Shown: positions 39,581 to 48,923 of the stretch, in pieces
Position numbering within the stretch: the stretch's first letter is position 1
How the letters are laid out: each line of letters opens with the position of its first letter
Notes under the pieces: generated by a model
What the model saw: only the letters and a program-made list of their open reading frames with translations
What the model was told of the DNA's origin: nothing
Databases searched by the model: none
Program-made: the position numbers and the translations under genes
From: Bacillota bacterium
Lineage (GTDB): Bacteria; Bacillota; Clostridia; Lachnospirales; Lachnospiraceae
Direction: 5' to 3'
DNA length: 58,983 nucleotides
Assembly: GCA_023415055.1 (NCBI GenBank)
Contig: JAEZLZ010000021.1
Coordinates: 1 to 58,983, forward strand

Positions 39581-42430
39581 CTATTCAATCGCAGCACCGG
39601 CACCACCATCCTCCGGCAAAGTTACATTATTATCGAGAACCTTTTCGGCATCTTCAAGATTAAAGTATAGCTTATAAATATCCTTTGCCAATTCCGCAGC
39701 ATTGTGGGAAGTATATCCCCTCGGAATAACTACGGTAACAGATATCTCCGGATCTTCAAAAGGAGCATAGGAAACAAACAATGCATTGTTCGGATTCACC
39801 TTGCTGATCTGAGAGGTACCTGTCTTACCGGCAACCGTAATGCCCATATTGTTAAACAGCGGATATAAGGAACCGCCGGGAGCATTCACCACGGCATTCA
39901 TACCGTCATATACGCTCTCCCAGGTGCTTTCCTTGAAACCATCCAGCTTATGATCTACAGTCGCTTTATTATCGGTTACCTTACCGTTCTTGTCCACGGT
40001 TTTGTCAATCAGTGTAAGATTATAGCTTGTACCGTGATTAGCCAGCGTCGTGATATATCCGGCAAGCTGAACAGGAGTATAAGCATTCGAACCTTGGCCA
40101 ATGGAGGAACGGACGGAATCTTCTGTGGATATCTCCGGTTCTGATTCACTGAGTTCAATACCGGAAGGACGATTGAGACCAAACAAAGTGGCATATTTCT
40201 CTAGCTTTGATAAACCTAACTGCTGGTCGAATTTACCGTTATTGATACTTAATCGCCAACCCATCTCATAGAAGAAATAGTTACAGGATACCTTTAGGGC
40301 ATCGACAATATTTACCAGACCATGAGAACTGGGATAAATATGACATTTTGCTGCAGGATCAATCTTCTCAAATTTACCTAAGTCCAAAATCTTCTCATTC
40401 GGAGTAGTTACTCCTTCCTCCAATGCGGCGAAAGAAGTAATCATCTTGAAGGTCGAACCGGGAGCCGTCTTCTCAGATACAGGACGGTTCAGCAAAGGGC
40501 TTGTCTTATCATTGGATACCTGAGCATAATATTCGGAATTAATCTTACCTGCAAACTTATTATTATCATAACTGGGATAGGTAACTAAAGCAAGTACATC
40601 TCCGGTTTTCACATCCGTGATAACCACAGAACCGCTACAGGGCTCCAGTGCCAACATTGCCGGGGTGATATCCAGGGAACTGATCTTTCCTTTAATAAAA
40701 TCATAGGCTGAAATACCACCGTTTTTCAGTTTTGCAATCTCATCTTCCTTACATGATAACACATCTTGGTCTAATAATAAAAGACAAATTTCAGTTCCTG
40801 ATAATTTATATGAAAATACCAATTTTCGGTATATCTTTTTATTGAATTTGTCATCTTTCTTCAGAAGCTCTTCGGTGTAATCAATTAATTTCTGATAAAG
40901 CTCGTCCGCACTAAAATATTCAATTCCAACACCAAGCTTAGCCAGATCAACCCAATTACTGGACAGAGCATGCTCCAGCAGGCGGGAAAGACTGATTTTA
41001 TTGTTCTTATAATCATTTAAAACCGGATCATCCTTGTCCATATTTGCCGAGACAAAGAGATTCTTGCTGACCATAGTATAGAAATATTCCAGGAATTCTC
41101 CCATATCGCCAGCTTTGTCATTCGTGACGGAATTATTCAGGCTGAGTAATGTATCCAACTGCTGAAATACCGAGGTCATTTCTGACTTATACTGTGCATA
41201 AGTGTCCTTCTCTAAGGTGGTAGCATCCTTCTCCTTGAAATGGTCAATATCAATGATATTGTTATTAATCAAAGCAAAGTATACCTCATAAATAGGGATG
41301 GTAATATCGGTAGCACTTTCACCCTTGCTGCCGTAATTCATATCTGAAACTATCTTATCAAGAAGAATTCCCGCGATTCGTTTTTCAAGAATATGATAGG
41401 TGTTTCGTTGAAGATCACTGTCAATCGTCAGATAAAGATCGCTGCCGGCAACCGGATCATTTCGTTTCAGCACCTCGACAACCTTACCTGCAGTATTGAC
41501 GCTGACCGTCTCACTGCCCTTCGTCCCTCCGAGTACTTCTTCATACTTTTTCTCCAGTCCTGATTTACCGACGACATCAGTAGAATCGTAATATTCCTTG
41601 TCGGCATTCATTGTCTCAAGCTGTTCGGAGCTGATTAGACCGGTGTAACCGATAATATGAGCAAAATATAAGCTATCCTCATAAACCCGGTGTGTCTGCT
41701 GTAAAACCTCTACTCCAAGTAATTCCGCACTGCTTTCATTAATTGCCGCCACCGTAGTATCACTGACATTAGAGGCAACCGTAATCTGTACATATTTGGG
41801 ATAATTCAAAAATAAGGCATAGCGTACGCCCATGATCTTAAGGGCTTCCTCAGTACTATACTCATCCGAGATTTCGAACATTCTGGTATAGGCATTACCG
41901 GTGCCGTTTCTTAAGAATTCGTAAACATCCTTTGCTGTCTCACTGGGGTATTTCTCCGGTATTTCTCCGTTTTCATCGAGTACATAGGCATATACGTTTT
42001 TCTTAAAGCGAGCCAGCGCATCGCCCTGGATAGTGAATTCAAGCTCACCGGTTTCATTCTGGCGGATATAAAATTCAGTATCCAGAGTGTCCCCGTTCTT
42101 CTCAATGATTTGAATCATCTTATGGATGATTTCATTTTTCTGTGTATTGGTTTCAATCTTTGTACTATCTTCCATTACCACAGAATAAGTCAGAACATTG
42201 GAAGCTAAAAGCTTACCGTTTCGATCATAGATATTACCACGGGTACTTTTAATCTCTCTGTTTTTCGTATATTTTAATTCACTTTCCTCTACGATCGTCG
42301 GTCCTTGTACAATCTGCAATGTAAAAAGCTGTTTTATGATAACAAAGAACAAGACGATATAGATGATTGTGATCGGGAATAATCTGGATTTTACTATTCT
42401 TTTTACATAATCCAAAAAAACATCGAACAA
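39581..42430 (-). CDS. mrdA: penicillin-binding protein 2 (elongasome transpeptidase)
   Basis: 949 aa. One N-terminal membrane helix (LFPITIIYIVLFFVIIKQLF), a pedestal domain (RGNIYDRNGKLLASN near 60), and the transpeptidase domain with TAPGSTFKMITSFAALEEG (SxxK, about 655), LKVSCNYFF (SxN, about 720) and VAGKTGTSQI (KTG, about 868). It cross-links peptidoglycan during elongation, working with RodA and MreBCD. It is about 250 residues longer than typical PBP2 because of a helical, charged insertion at about 350-585, between LQRNTYHILEKR and LEPCSGSVVITDVKTG. It ends 2 bp after mreD's stop in the same operon. Confidence 0.93.
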   Translation of the reverse strand: MFDVFLDYVKRIVKSRLFPITIIYIVLFFVIIKQLFTLQIVQGPTIVEESELKYTKNREIKSTRGNIYDRNGKLLASNVLTYSVVMEDSTKIETNTQKNEIIHKMIQIIEKNGDTLDTEFYIRQNETGELEFTIQGDALARFKKNVYAYVLDENGEIPEKYPSETAKDVYEFLRNGTGNAYTRMFEISDEYSTEEALKIMGVRYALFLNYPKYVQITVASNVSDTTVAAINESSAELLGVEVLQQTHRVYEDSLYFAHIIGYTGLISSEQLETMNADKEYYDSTDVVGKSGLEKKYEEVLGGTKGSETVSVNTAGKVVEVLKRNDPVAGSDLYLTIDSDLQRNTYHILEKRIAGILLDKIVSDMNYGSKGESATDITIPIYEVYFALINNNIIDIDHFKEKDATTLEKDTYAQYKSEMTSVFQQLDTLLSLNNSVTNDKAGDMGEFLEYFYTMVSKNLFVSANMDKDDPVLNDYKNNKISLSRLLEHALSSNWVDLAKLGVGIEYFSADELYQKLIDYTEELLKKDDKFNKKIYRKLVFSYKLSGTEICLLLLDQDVLSCKEDEIAKLKNGGISAYDFIKGKISSLDITPAMLALEPCSGSVVITDVKTGDVLALVTYPSYDNNKFAGKINSEYYAQVSNDKTSPLLNRPVSEKTAPGSTFKMITSFAALEEGVTTPNEKILDLGKFEKIDPAAKCHIYPSSHGLVNIVDALKVSCNYFFYEMGWRLSINNGKFDQQLGLSKLEKYATLFGLNRPSGIELSESEPEISTEDSVRSSIGQGSNAYTPVQLAGYITTLANHGTSYNLTLIDKTVDKNGKVTDNKATVDHKLDGFKESTWESVYDGMNAVVNAPGGSLYPLFNNMGITVAGKTGTSQISKVNPNNALFVSYAPFEDPEISVTVVIPRGYTSHNAAELAKDIYKLYFNLEDAEKVLDNNVTLPEDGGAGAAIE

Positions 42431-42432
42431 CC

Positions 42433-42993
42433 TTATACCTCCTCTTCCGGCTTACGCTCCAAACGGTTGTTTATCATATGCAGCAGCTTATATAACAGTA
42501 CTGAGACTGCGATAGTATAAATGATCTCGGGTAAGATCATTCTTCTGAGATAATACAGAAGGTTCAGTCTGCCCCTTAACAAAAATTCAAACACGTAATA
42601 GAAAAAGCCATAAATCAAATCACTGATACCGATGAATATGATCGGTAGCGTATAATCGTCGTTAGAATAAACGCGATTGGTGTATCCCATCAAAAATCCG
42701 ATGAGCAAATATAACAATGCGTATAAGCCTATGATGTAGGAGCCGAACATCAGATCCACCAGAATACCGGAGAAAAAGCCCAGAATCATTCCAGTCATTC
42801 GTCCTTTCATATAAGCAGTAGAGACGACTAAAATAAGTAACAGATTCGGCATTATATTAGCCAATTGGAAATAATGAAAGCCAGCGCTTTGCAGGACAAA
42901 CAATATTATAATTTCAAGTATATAAACAATTAACCTTCTCACACTGATAACCTGTCTTCCATAAGAATGAATTTGCTCCTGCCTTTGATACAT
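42433..42993 (-). CDS. mreD: rod shape-determining protein MreD
   Basis: 186 aa with about five membrane segments (LIVYILEIIILFVLQSAGF, ANIMPNLLLILVVSTAYMKG, MILGFFSGILVDLMFGSYI, LLYLLIGFLMGY and a C-terminal pair). MreD proteins are poorly conserved; the placing behind mreC and before PBP2 decides the call. It belongs to the elongasome in the membrane. The N-terminus is a polar stretch that should stay inside. Confidence 0.88.
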   Translation of the reverse strand: MYQRQEQIHSYGRQVISVRRLIVYILEIIILFVLQSAGFHYFQLANIMPNLLLILVVSTAYMKGRMTGMILGFFSGILVDLMFGSYIIGLYALLYLLIGFLMGYTNRVYSNDDYTLPIIFIGISDLIYGFFYYVFEFLLRGRLNLLYYLRRMILPEIIYTIAVSVLLYKLLHMINNRLERKPEEEV

Positions 42994-43100
42994 ATAAGAT
43001 TAAAGGGTCTGATCCAAGAGATTGTTATGCAAGCTTGCTTGCAACAACAATCTTTTGGGTCAGGAAGAGTGCGCAGCACCTTTTGACACTTTAATTCATG

Positions 43101-43135
43101 ACAATAGAAAGTTCGCGAAGCGTACTTTCTATTGT
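43101..43135 (+). repeat. dispersed hairpin repeat, copy 1
   Basis: ACAATAGAAAGT (43101-43112) pairs with ACTTTCTATTGT (43124-43135); inside, CGC pairs with GCG around GAA. It is preceded by AATTCATGACA. A near-identical hairpin is at 45982-46010 with the flanking motif in the other orientation. Upstream at about 43017-43052 is another hairpin, AGATTGTT/AACAATCT around TGCAAGC/GCTTGCA. The 172-bp mreD-mreC gap holds nothing else. Confidence 0.7.
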
Positions 43136-43165
43136 TTCATAACATAATCTCTTTATTTCATCTTT

Positions 43166-44017
43166 TTAATCGATCAATGGCTCCTTCAGCTCTGTAATAA
43201 TCAGTACCTCTTCCAATCGTTCAAAATCAACCACCGGTTTAACATAAGCAGTCTTGGTCATGTTGCTGGCATCCAGCTTAATATCACTGACATAACCGAT
43301 CAGAATACCCTGTAGGAATTTGGAACTGATATGTGAGGTTACGATCTCGTCTCCGTCCTTGATCTGTGCATCCTTATTAATCAATTCAACACGAATCTTG
43401 CCTTCGTCCATCAACTGCAGATCACCGACAACATTACAGGTGTCTGAGGTTTTTAAAAACATTCCGCTGACACTGCTGTTATCATCGATAATCGATCTTA
43501 CCACAGAATAATTATAATGAACCTCGGTAATAATTCCCGCAAGACCGTTTCCCGCAAGAACGTTCATATCCTTCTTCAGACCATCACGGGACCCCTTGTC
43601 AATAGTAAAGATATTATACCAATTATTTGGATCCTTACTGATCACTCGGGCTGCTACCTTAGGATAATCCAGATATTTCTGATCCAACTCATAAAGCTTG
43701 CGAAGACCGTCCAGTTCATATTTATCCTGTAATAAAAGCTTATTCTCATAAGTAAGGATACTAACCTGTTCCTTTAATTTGTCATTTTCTTCTAATAGCT
43801 CATTGATACTCTTAAGTGTATCCAGCTTATCAGATATATAGGTTCCAATCGAATTAATTCCAACCTGCATCGGAGTCACTACCGTACCGACTGCTTCCTT
43901 TACCGGTGACAACTTATCACCGAACCGGAAGGAAAAGAATATCAGACCGATACAAAAAATTACTAACGCGATGAGAGCATGCTTCGGATTAACATTAAAT
44001 TTCGTCCTTCGTCTCAT
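43166..44017 (-). CDS. mreC: rod shape-determining protein MreC
   Basis: 283 aa. A short basic N-terminus, one membrane helix (HALIALVIFCIGLIFFSFRF), a coiled coil at about 65-100 (LKSINELLEENDKLKEQVSI) and two beta-barrel lobes (VAARVISKDPNNWYNIFTID, KGSRDGLKKDMNVLAGNGLA). It is the extracytoplasmic scaffold linking MreB to PBP2. It begins 97 bp behind mreB. Confidence 0.93.
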   Translation of the reverse strand: MRRRTKFNVNPKHALIALVIFCIGLIFFSFRFGDKLSPVKEAVGTVVTPMQVGINSIGTYISDKLDTLKSINELLEENDKLKEQVSILTYENKLLLQDKYELDGLRKLYELDQKYLDYPKVAARVISKDPNNWYNIFTIDKGSRDGLKKDMNVLAGNGLAGIITEVHYNYSVVRSIIDDNSSVSGMFLKTSDTCNVVGDLQLMDEGKIRVELINKDAQIKDGDEIVTSHISSKFLQGILIGYVSDIKLDASNMTKTAYVKPVVDFERLEEVLIITELKEPLID

Positions 44018-44114
44018 TCCAAATCTCCATCATACTTCATTCCGTACCGTGAACTTGCATCCAGGTAAGGCGATATTTTATTCCTACTTATTCCTAAAAT
44101 AGATATTCTTCTTT

Positions 44115-45137
44115 TTAGTTCACGAATGTCTTCGGTCGCAACGCATCAGCTAGCGAGGCAAGCTTATGATCCTCCATAATTCTACCGAGGCCGTTTACTA
44201 CCGTATTTGCAGAATCGGGGCAGATATTGATCTTCAGATCAGTTTCCCTGTGCATCAGCTGATCCAGCGCGAAAATCTTAGCCGAGCCACCTGTAATATA
44301 GATGCCACTGTCTATAATATCCGAGGATATCTCCGGGGGAGTACGTTCCAGAATAATCTTAATCGCATCTATGATGGCAAACATATATTCAGAAATGGCT
44401 TCATAAACGTCTGAGGAGCTGACCTCCATCTCCGCAGGCAGACCGGTGACGACGTCACGTCCATAGACCTTAACCGAAGCTTCCACGGTAGTTAAGGCAC
44501 ACGCAAGTTTCTTCTTTATATTCTCGGCAGTTTTATCACCGATATATAAGTTGTATTTTCTTTTTACCATACTCTTGATCGCATCATCCAGACGATTTCC
44601 GCCGACCGGAATCAATTTACTAAGTACAATACCGCCTAAGGACAAGATGGATACCTCAGTAGTATCAGCTCCTATGTCAACAATCATAACTCCGCGTGCA
44701 GTCATAATATCCAGACCGGCCCCTACCGCATCCGCGATCGGTTTTTCTACGATCTTAATCTTGCCGACCTTGAGATTGGAGCTAGCGATCAGATCATAAA
44801 AAGAACGGCGCTCTACCTCAGTAATATCCGTCGGGGTAGCAACTATATAATCCGCAGCCCCAAGGTGCTTAGACCCACCGATTCGATGCATAAAATGTGT
44901 TAATAAAGCAAGCATATTGGCAACATCAGCGATTACTCCGTTACGAACGGGATAACTAACATTGATGTTTGCAGGTGCCTTCTCATACATCTCGAATGCA
45001 TCATTCCCGGAAGCCATTATATTCTTCCGGTCAGCTATCGCTATGATATTGCGCTCGTCTAGAACAACTCCCTGTCCTTTTTTGTATATTTTTATCGTAC
45101 TGGTACCGAAATCAATACCGAATGCTCTCGAAGCCAT
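44115..45137 (-). CDS. mreB: rod shape-determining protein MreB
   Basis: 340 aa. Actin-fold motifs: phosphate-1 loop FGIDFGTSTIKIYKKGQG, phosphate-2 loop MIVDIGADTTEVSILSLGGI near 155, and the adenosine motif GIYITGGSAKIFALDQLM near 280. It forms membrane-bound filaments that guide side-wall synthesis. The KKGQGVVLDERN start is typical of the MreB/Mbl group. First gene of the mreBCD-PBP2 run, 95 bp after radC. Confidence 0.95.
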   Translation of the reverse strand: MASRAFGIDFGTSTIKIYKKGQGVVLDERNIIAIADRKNIMASGNDAFEMYEKAPANINVSYPVRNGVIADVANMLALLTHFMHRIGGSKHLGAADYIVATPTDITEVERRSFYDLIASSNLKVGKIKIVEKPIADAVGAGLDIMTARGVMIVDIGADTTEVSILSLGGIVLSKLIPVGGNRLDDAIKSMVKRKYNLYIGDKTAENIKKKLACALTTVEASVKVYGRDVVTGLPAEMEVSSSDVYEAISEYMFAIIDAIKIILERTPPEISSDIIDSGIYITGGSAKIFALDQLMHRETDLKINICPDSANTVVNGLGRIMEDHKLASLADALRPKTFVN

Positions 45138-45232
45138 AATTACGTAACCTCCTATTTCACTAAAGTAGTCATAATACTTGTTCTGTCATAATTATCGTAA
45201 TATGGACTAACTACTGGGATGCCATATACGAT

Positions 45233-45931
45233 TCAAAAAAGACCCTGTTCTTTTAAACTGATATATTTATTATCGCCAATAATCAAGTGATCCATAAGCG
45301 AAATACCGATTAAATTACCAGCTTCTGCTATTTTCTTCGTTACACGGATATCCTCGGCACTTGGTGTCGGGTCACCGCTGGGATGATTATGGAGAAGAAT
45401 AATATTCACTGCCTCATGTTTTACGGCGTGTATAAAAACTTCTCTGGTAGGCATCAGGGACGTATTCACTGTGCCTTCGGAAATTATCATATTCTTAATC
45501 AGTTTATTCTTTGAATCCATCATTAACAAAAGAACCTGCTCTCTTGTCAGATGACGCATGTCCTGCATGTAATACTGTGCGACACTCTGTGGCGTGGTTA
45601 ATTTAAGGCTTTCACGCAAGGTATCTTTCGTCATCCGTCTGGTAAGCTCAGTAAGACACAAAAGTTCAATTGCCTTGACCCGCCCTATTCCTTTGATTTT
45701 CATAAGTTGCGTCATTGTAAGATAATTCAGCCCTTTTAAACCAGGGTAGGCAGTGGAATAATTAAGAATATTCACTGCCAGATCAATCGCTCGTTGTTGT
45801 TTGGTTCCTGTCCGAAGAATGACTGCTAAAAGCTCGGCATCGGATAAAACCGATGCGCCGTACTGCTCACATTTCTCATAAGGGCGTTCGGAAACAGGTA
45901 ATTCCTTTACTGTCAGATATGCTTCTTTCAT
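45233..45931 (-). CDS. radC: RadC family JAB-domain protein
   Basis: 232 aa. N-terminal helix-hairpin-helix region (LKGLNYLTMTQLMKIKGIGR, VKAIELL) and C-terminal JAB/MPN domain with the metal motif LLHNHPSGDPTPSAEDIRVT (HxH-x7-S-x2-D) and an upstream Glu in MPTREVFIHAV. The family was once thought to act in DNA repair; its real substrate is unknown. It commonly precedes mreB in Firmicutes, as here. Confidence 0.93.
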   Translation of the reverse strand: MKEAYLTVKELPVSERPYEKCEQYGASVLSDAELLAVILRTGTKQQRAIDLAVNILNYSTAYPGLKGLNYLTMTQLMKIKGIGRVKAIELLCLTELTRRMTKDTLRESLKLTTPQSVAQYYMQDMRHLTREQVLLLMMDSKNKLIKNMIISEGTVNTSLMPTREVFIHAVKHEAVNIILLHNHPSGDPTPSAEDIRVTKKIAEAGNLIGISLMDHLIIGDNKYISLKEQGLF

Positions 45932-45981
45932 ATGATCCTCCTAAGTTCCTCTCTCCAAGAAATCAGGGTAATGGATCAATG

Positions 45982-46010
45982 ATAGAAAGTTCGCGAAGCG
46001 TGCTTTCTAT
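45982..46010 (+). repeat. dispersed hairpin repeat, copy 2
   Basis: ATAGAAAG (45982-45989) pairs with CTTTCTAT (46003-46010), with inner CGC-GAA-GCG, followed by TGTCATGAATT. The 28-bp core differs from the copy at 43101 by one or two bases. It lies between radC and the DUF4321 gene. Confidence 0.7.
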
Positions 46011-46039
46011 TGTCATGAATTATAATAAAAAGGTAGAAA

Positions 46040-46315
46040 TCAAACCTTCTTATAAATGATGATTGCAGCTATGATACCGATGATGCTTCCAATGGTAACC
46101 TTGATACGAAAGCCAAATTGCAACATAAGTATCCCAAGATCCAGTGTTACAATGTTACCGTTATTCGTATCTCCGATGGCAAAATTCATTCCGTAATTCA
46201 ACCAATTCAAGGCGCTTACATCCTTAGCAAGATGTCCTAAGAAGCTGCCGACAACAATCCCGGCCAGTAATAAAAGAAATAGTGCCCAGTTGTTTTTGCT
46301 CCATGTTTTTGCCAT
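46040..46315 (-). CDS. DUF4321 small membrane protein
   Basis: 91 aa from the ATG at 46315 (AGGAGGACAAC upstream). Two membrane segments (NWALFLLLLAGIVVGSFLGH and VTIGSIIGIIAAIIIYKKV) around an amphipathic LTLDLGILMLQFGFRIKV-like strand (here VTLDLGILMLQFGFRIK) are the DUF4321 pattern. The family lies near radC and mreB in Clostridia. Function unknown; an envelope role is inferred from the neighbours. Confidence 0.8.
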   Translation of the reverse strand: MAKTWSKNNWALFLLLLAGIVVGSFLGHLAKDVSALNWLNYGMNFAIGDTNNGNIVTLDLGILMLQFGFRIKVTIGSIIGIIAAIIIYKKV

Positions 46316-46426
46316 AAAAAGTTGTCCTCCTGTATCATAATCAAATAACATTTTATCACAATTAAGGTGTTTTGTATACGTTAAACTCAGAATTTGTAGA
46401 TAGCACATAAGTCCGAAGGCAGGAAA

Positions 46427-47716
46427 TTAAAGCTGAATGATGTTCTCCTCATAAAGCATCTGCACGGATTTAAGAATACCGAATTTAGCATGATACCAGG
46501 TAAGTCCTCCCTGGAAAAATACAGTATAGGGTGGCTTGATTGGCGCATCTGCGGAAAGCTCGATAGAGGAGCCTTGTACAAAAGCACCGGCAGCCATGAT
46601 TACCTCGCATTGATAGCCGGGCATAGCCCACGGCTCAGGAATGACATAGCTGTCTACCGGAGCTGCCGCTTGAATTCCCTTACAGAAGGCGATGACCGCT
46701 TCCGCACTGTTTAGTGTTACGGCCTGAATGATGTCATACCGCTTCTCACTGCCATTCGGCAACACCCGGTAACCCAAAAGCTCATAGATATTGGCTGCAA
46801 AAATTGCACCCTTTAACGCACCGGACACCACCTGAGGAGATAAGAATAAGCCTTGGAATAAGGAGGCATTCAGCCCCAGAGTTGCACCAACCTCTTTACC
46901 GAGGCCGGGAGCAGTCAGACGATATGCTGCATTCTCAACATATTCCTTTTTACCGACGATATAGCCGCCGATGGGTGCAAGACCTCCACCGGGATTCTTG
47001 ATCAAAGAGCCTACACAGAGATCTGCACCAACCTGAGTCGGTTCTGTTAACTCAACGAATTCACCATAGCAATTATCGACCATACAGATCAGATCGGGCT
47101 TAAGCTCTTTCAGAAAACGAATCAGATCTCCGATTCGTTCTACGGATAAGGTAGGTCGATCGGCATAGCCCTTGGAACGTTGAATAGTAGCAAGCTTGGT
47201 ATTCGGTTTTATGGCTGCTCGGATTCCCTCCCAGTCAAAGCCTCCATCGGGAAGTAAGTCCACTTGAGAATAGGTGATCCCAAACTCTGCAAGGGAGCCC
47301 TTGGTCGGAGTAATACCGATGACACCCTCCAGGGTATCGTAGGGTTTCCCGACCGGGGATAAGATCTCATCCCCAGGTCTTAAATTACCGGACAGGGCAA
47401 CCGTTAAAGCATGAGTACCACTAATCAGCTGGGGTCTTACCAAAGCATCCTCAGCCTCAAAGACGTCTGCATATACACTCTCTAAGGTATCCCTTCCGAT
47501 GTCATTATAACCGTAGCCAGTGGTTGCCGCAAAATGAATATCACTGAGCCGGTTCTTCTGCATTGCCTTTAATACCTTTAGCTGGTTAAACTCCGCTATC
47601 TGGTCGATTTCCTGAAATCGTCCGGAAAGCTTATCTTCTATCTTAGTACAAAAGTCAAGAACCTTGGGATCAACGCCCAGTTCCTGATATATATTGTTTA
47701 TTTCATTCTTTTGCAA
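46427..47716 (-). CDS. methionine gamma-lyase family protein (aluminium-resistance type)
   Basis: 429 aa, the usual length of the PLP-dependent family first labelled aluminium resistance protein. FAATTGYGYNDIGRDTLESV, RPQLISGTHALTVALSGNLR, PGDEILSPVGKPYDTLEGVI and SLIKNPGGGLAPIGGYIVG (with the PLP lysine) are its motifs. It is a cytoplasmic fold-type I enzyme likely to cleave C-S bonds; the substrate is not proven. Often found next to miaA and mutL, as here. Confidence 0.92.
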   Translation of the reverse strand: MQKNEINNIYQELGVDPKVLDFCTKIEDKLSGRFQEIDQIAEFNQLKVLKAMQKNRLSDIHFAATTGYGYNDIGRDTLESVYADVFEAEDALVRPQLISGTHALTVALSGNLRPGDEILSPVGKPYDTLEGVIGITPTKGSLAEFGITYSQVDLLPDGGFDWEGIRAAIKPNTKLATIQRSKGYADRPTLSVERIGDLIRFLKELKPDLICMVDNCYGEFVELTEPTQVGADLCVGSLIKNPGGGLAPIGGYIVGKKEYVENAAYRLTAPGLGKEVGATLGLNASLFQGLFLSPQVVSGALKGAIFAANIYELLGYRVLPNGSEKRYDIIQAVTLNSAEAVIAFCKGIQAAAPVDSYVIPEPWAMPGYQCEVIMAAGAFVQGSSIELSADAPIKPPYTVFFQGGLTWYHAKFGILKSVQMLYEENIIQL

Positions 47717-47929
47717 AGTATTTCCTCCTAAAACTTCTATTTTAATTAATTCATTTTAATTTTTGTGAATCTATATAGTTAATCTTATAAATACCGAATT
47801 TTAACATATAAATTACTGTGGTTTACATAATATAATTATGATTACTTGTAACATATATTATTTATTGAATCTATTCTTAATCTAATAGATGATGAAGATC
47901 TATCGATACAATTATAGAATCGAATGTAA

Positions 47930-48880
47930 TTAACCTATAAGAATATATTTTTCACGAAGACATACGATCAAGTAGCTTAACACCTCTTCTTCAGAAGAAA
48001 AACTGTCCTTATCCACCCAGATTACATCCTTCTCTCTTTTAAACCAGGTAAGCTGTCGTTTGGCAAAATGTCTGGTATCACGCTTGAGAATCCGGATTGC
48101 TTCCTCCAGTGTATACTCCTCCTCGAGATAAGCCAGCATTTCTTTATAACCTATGCCCTGCATGCTTACAAGATCTCTGGTATAACCTTTGTTTGCCAAG
48201 GCCTGCACCTCTAAAAGAAGTCCGTCCTGAAGCATCTGGTCGACACGTTGGTCGATTGTCTCATATAACCTGCTTCGCTCCTTATTCAGTACAAAGTAGC
48301 AGAACTGATAAGGGGATTCCTTTTGCCTTTGCTCCTTGTTATGTTCCGAGATCTTATCTCCGGTTAATCTCGCAAACTCCAGCGCCCGAATTACTCTCTT
48401 GCTGTTATTGGGGTGTATTGCAGCCGCGCTGCCCGGATCAACTTTTTTTAATAGCTCATGAAGATACTCCCCACCTTGTTCCATAAGAAGCTGCTCCAGT
48501 TCCTCTCGGTAGGTTGTATCGGAATCATTTTCCGTGAAATCAATATCGTATAAAACAGCTTGAATATAGAAGCCGGTTCCTCCGACCAGAATGGGAATCT
48601 TACTTTTTGCATAAATCTGTTCCATCGCTTCCTTCGCAAGCTGCTGAAAGCGAACAACATTAAAATCCTCCTCCGGGTCAAGAACATCAATCAGATGATG
48701 AGGAACACCCTGCATCTGTTCGTGACTAATTTTAGCAGTACCGATATCCATCGTACGATATACCTGCATCGAATCGGCTGAAATAATCTCGCCGTTTACT
48801 GCTTTCGCTAAAGCGATCGAAAGAGTTGTCTTCCCGACCGAGGTTGGTCCGGTCAGGATTATTAAGGGGCGTTTATTCAT
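47930..48880 (-). CDS. miaA: tRNA dimethylallyltransferase
   Basis: 316 aa from the ATG at 48880 (AAGGTTATCTTA upstream; the longer frame runs back into mutL). P-loop ILTGPTSVGKTTLSIALA, the SADSMQVYRTMDIGTAK substrate loop, PHHLIDVLDPEEDFNVVRFQ, LVGGTGFYIQAVLYDIDF and the C-terminal RQLTWFKREKD are all MiaA signatures. It adds the isopentenyl group to A37 of UNN-reading tRNAs. It follows mutL by 43 bp. Confidence 0.95.
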   Translation of the reverse strand: MNKRPLIILTGPTSVGKTTLSIALAKAVNGEIISADSMQVYRTMDIGTAKISHEQMQGVPHHLIDVLDPEEDFNVVRFQQLAKEAMEQIYAKSKIPILVGGTGFYIQAVLYDIDFTENDSDTTYREELEQLLMEQGGEYLHELLKKVDPGSAAAIHPNNSKRVIRALEFARLTGDKISEHNKEQRQKESPYQFCYFVLNKERSRLYETIDQRVDQMLQDGLLLEVQALANKGYTRDLVSMQGIGYKEMLAYLEEEYTLEEAIRILKRDTRHFAKRQLTWFKREKDVIWVDKDSFSSEEEVLSYLIVCLREKYILIG

Positions 48881-48923
48881 TAAGATAACCTTGCCTTCCT
48901 TTGAACTAGATTCATGATTACAA

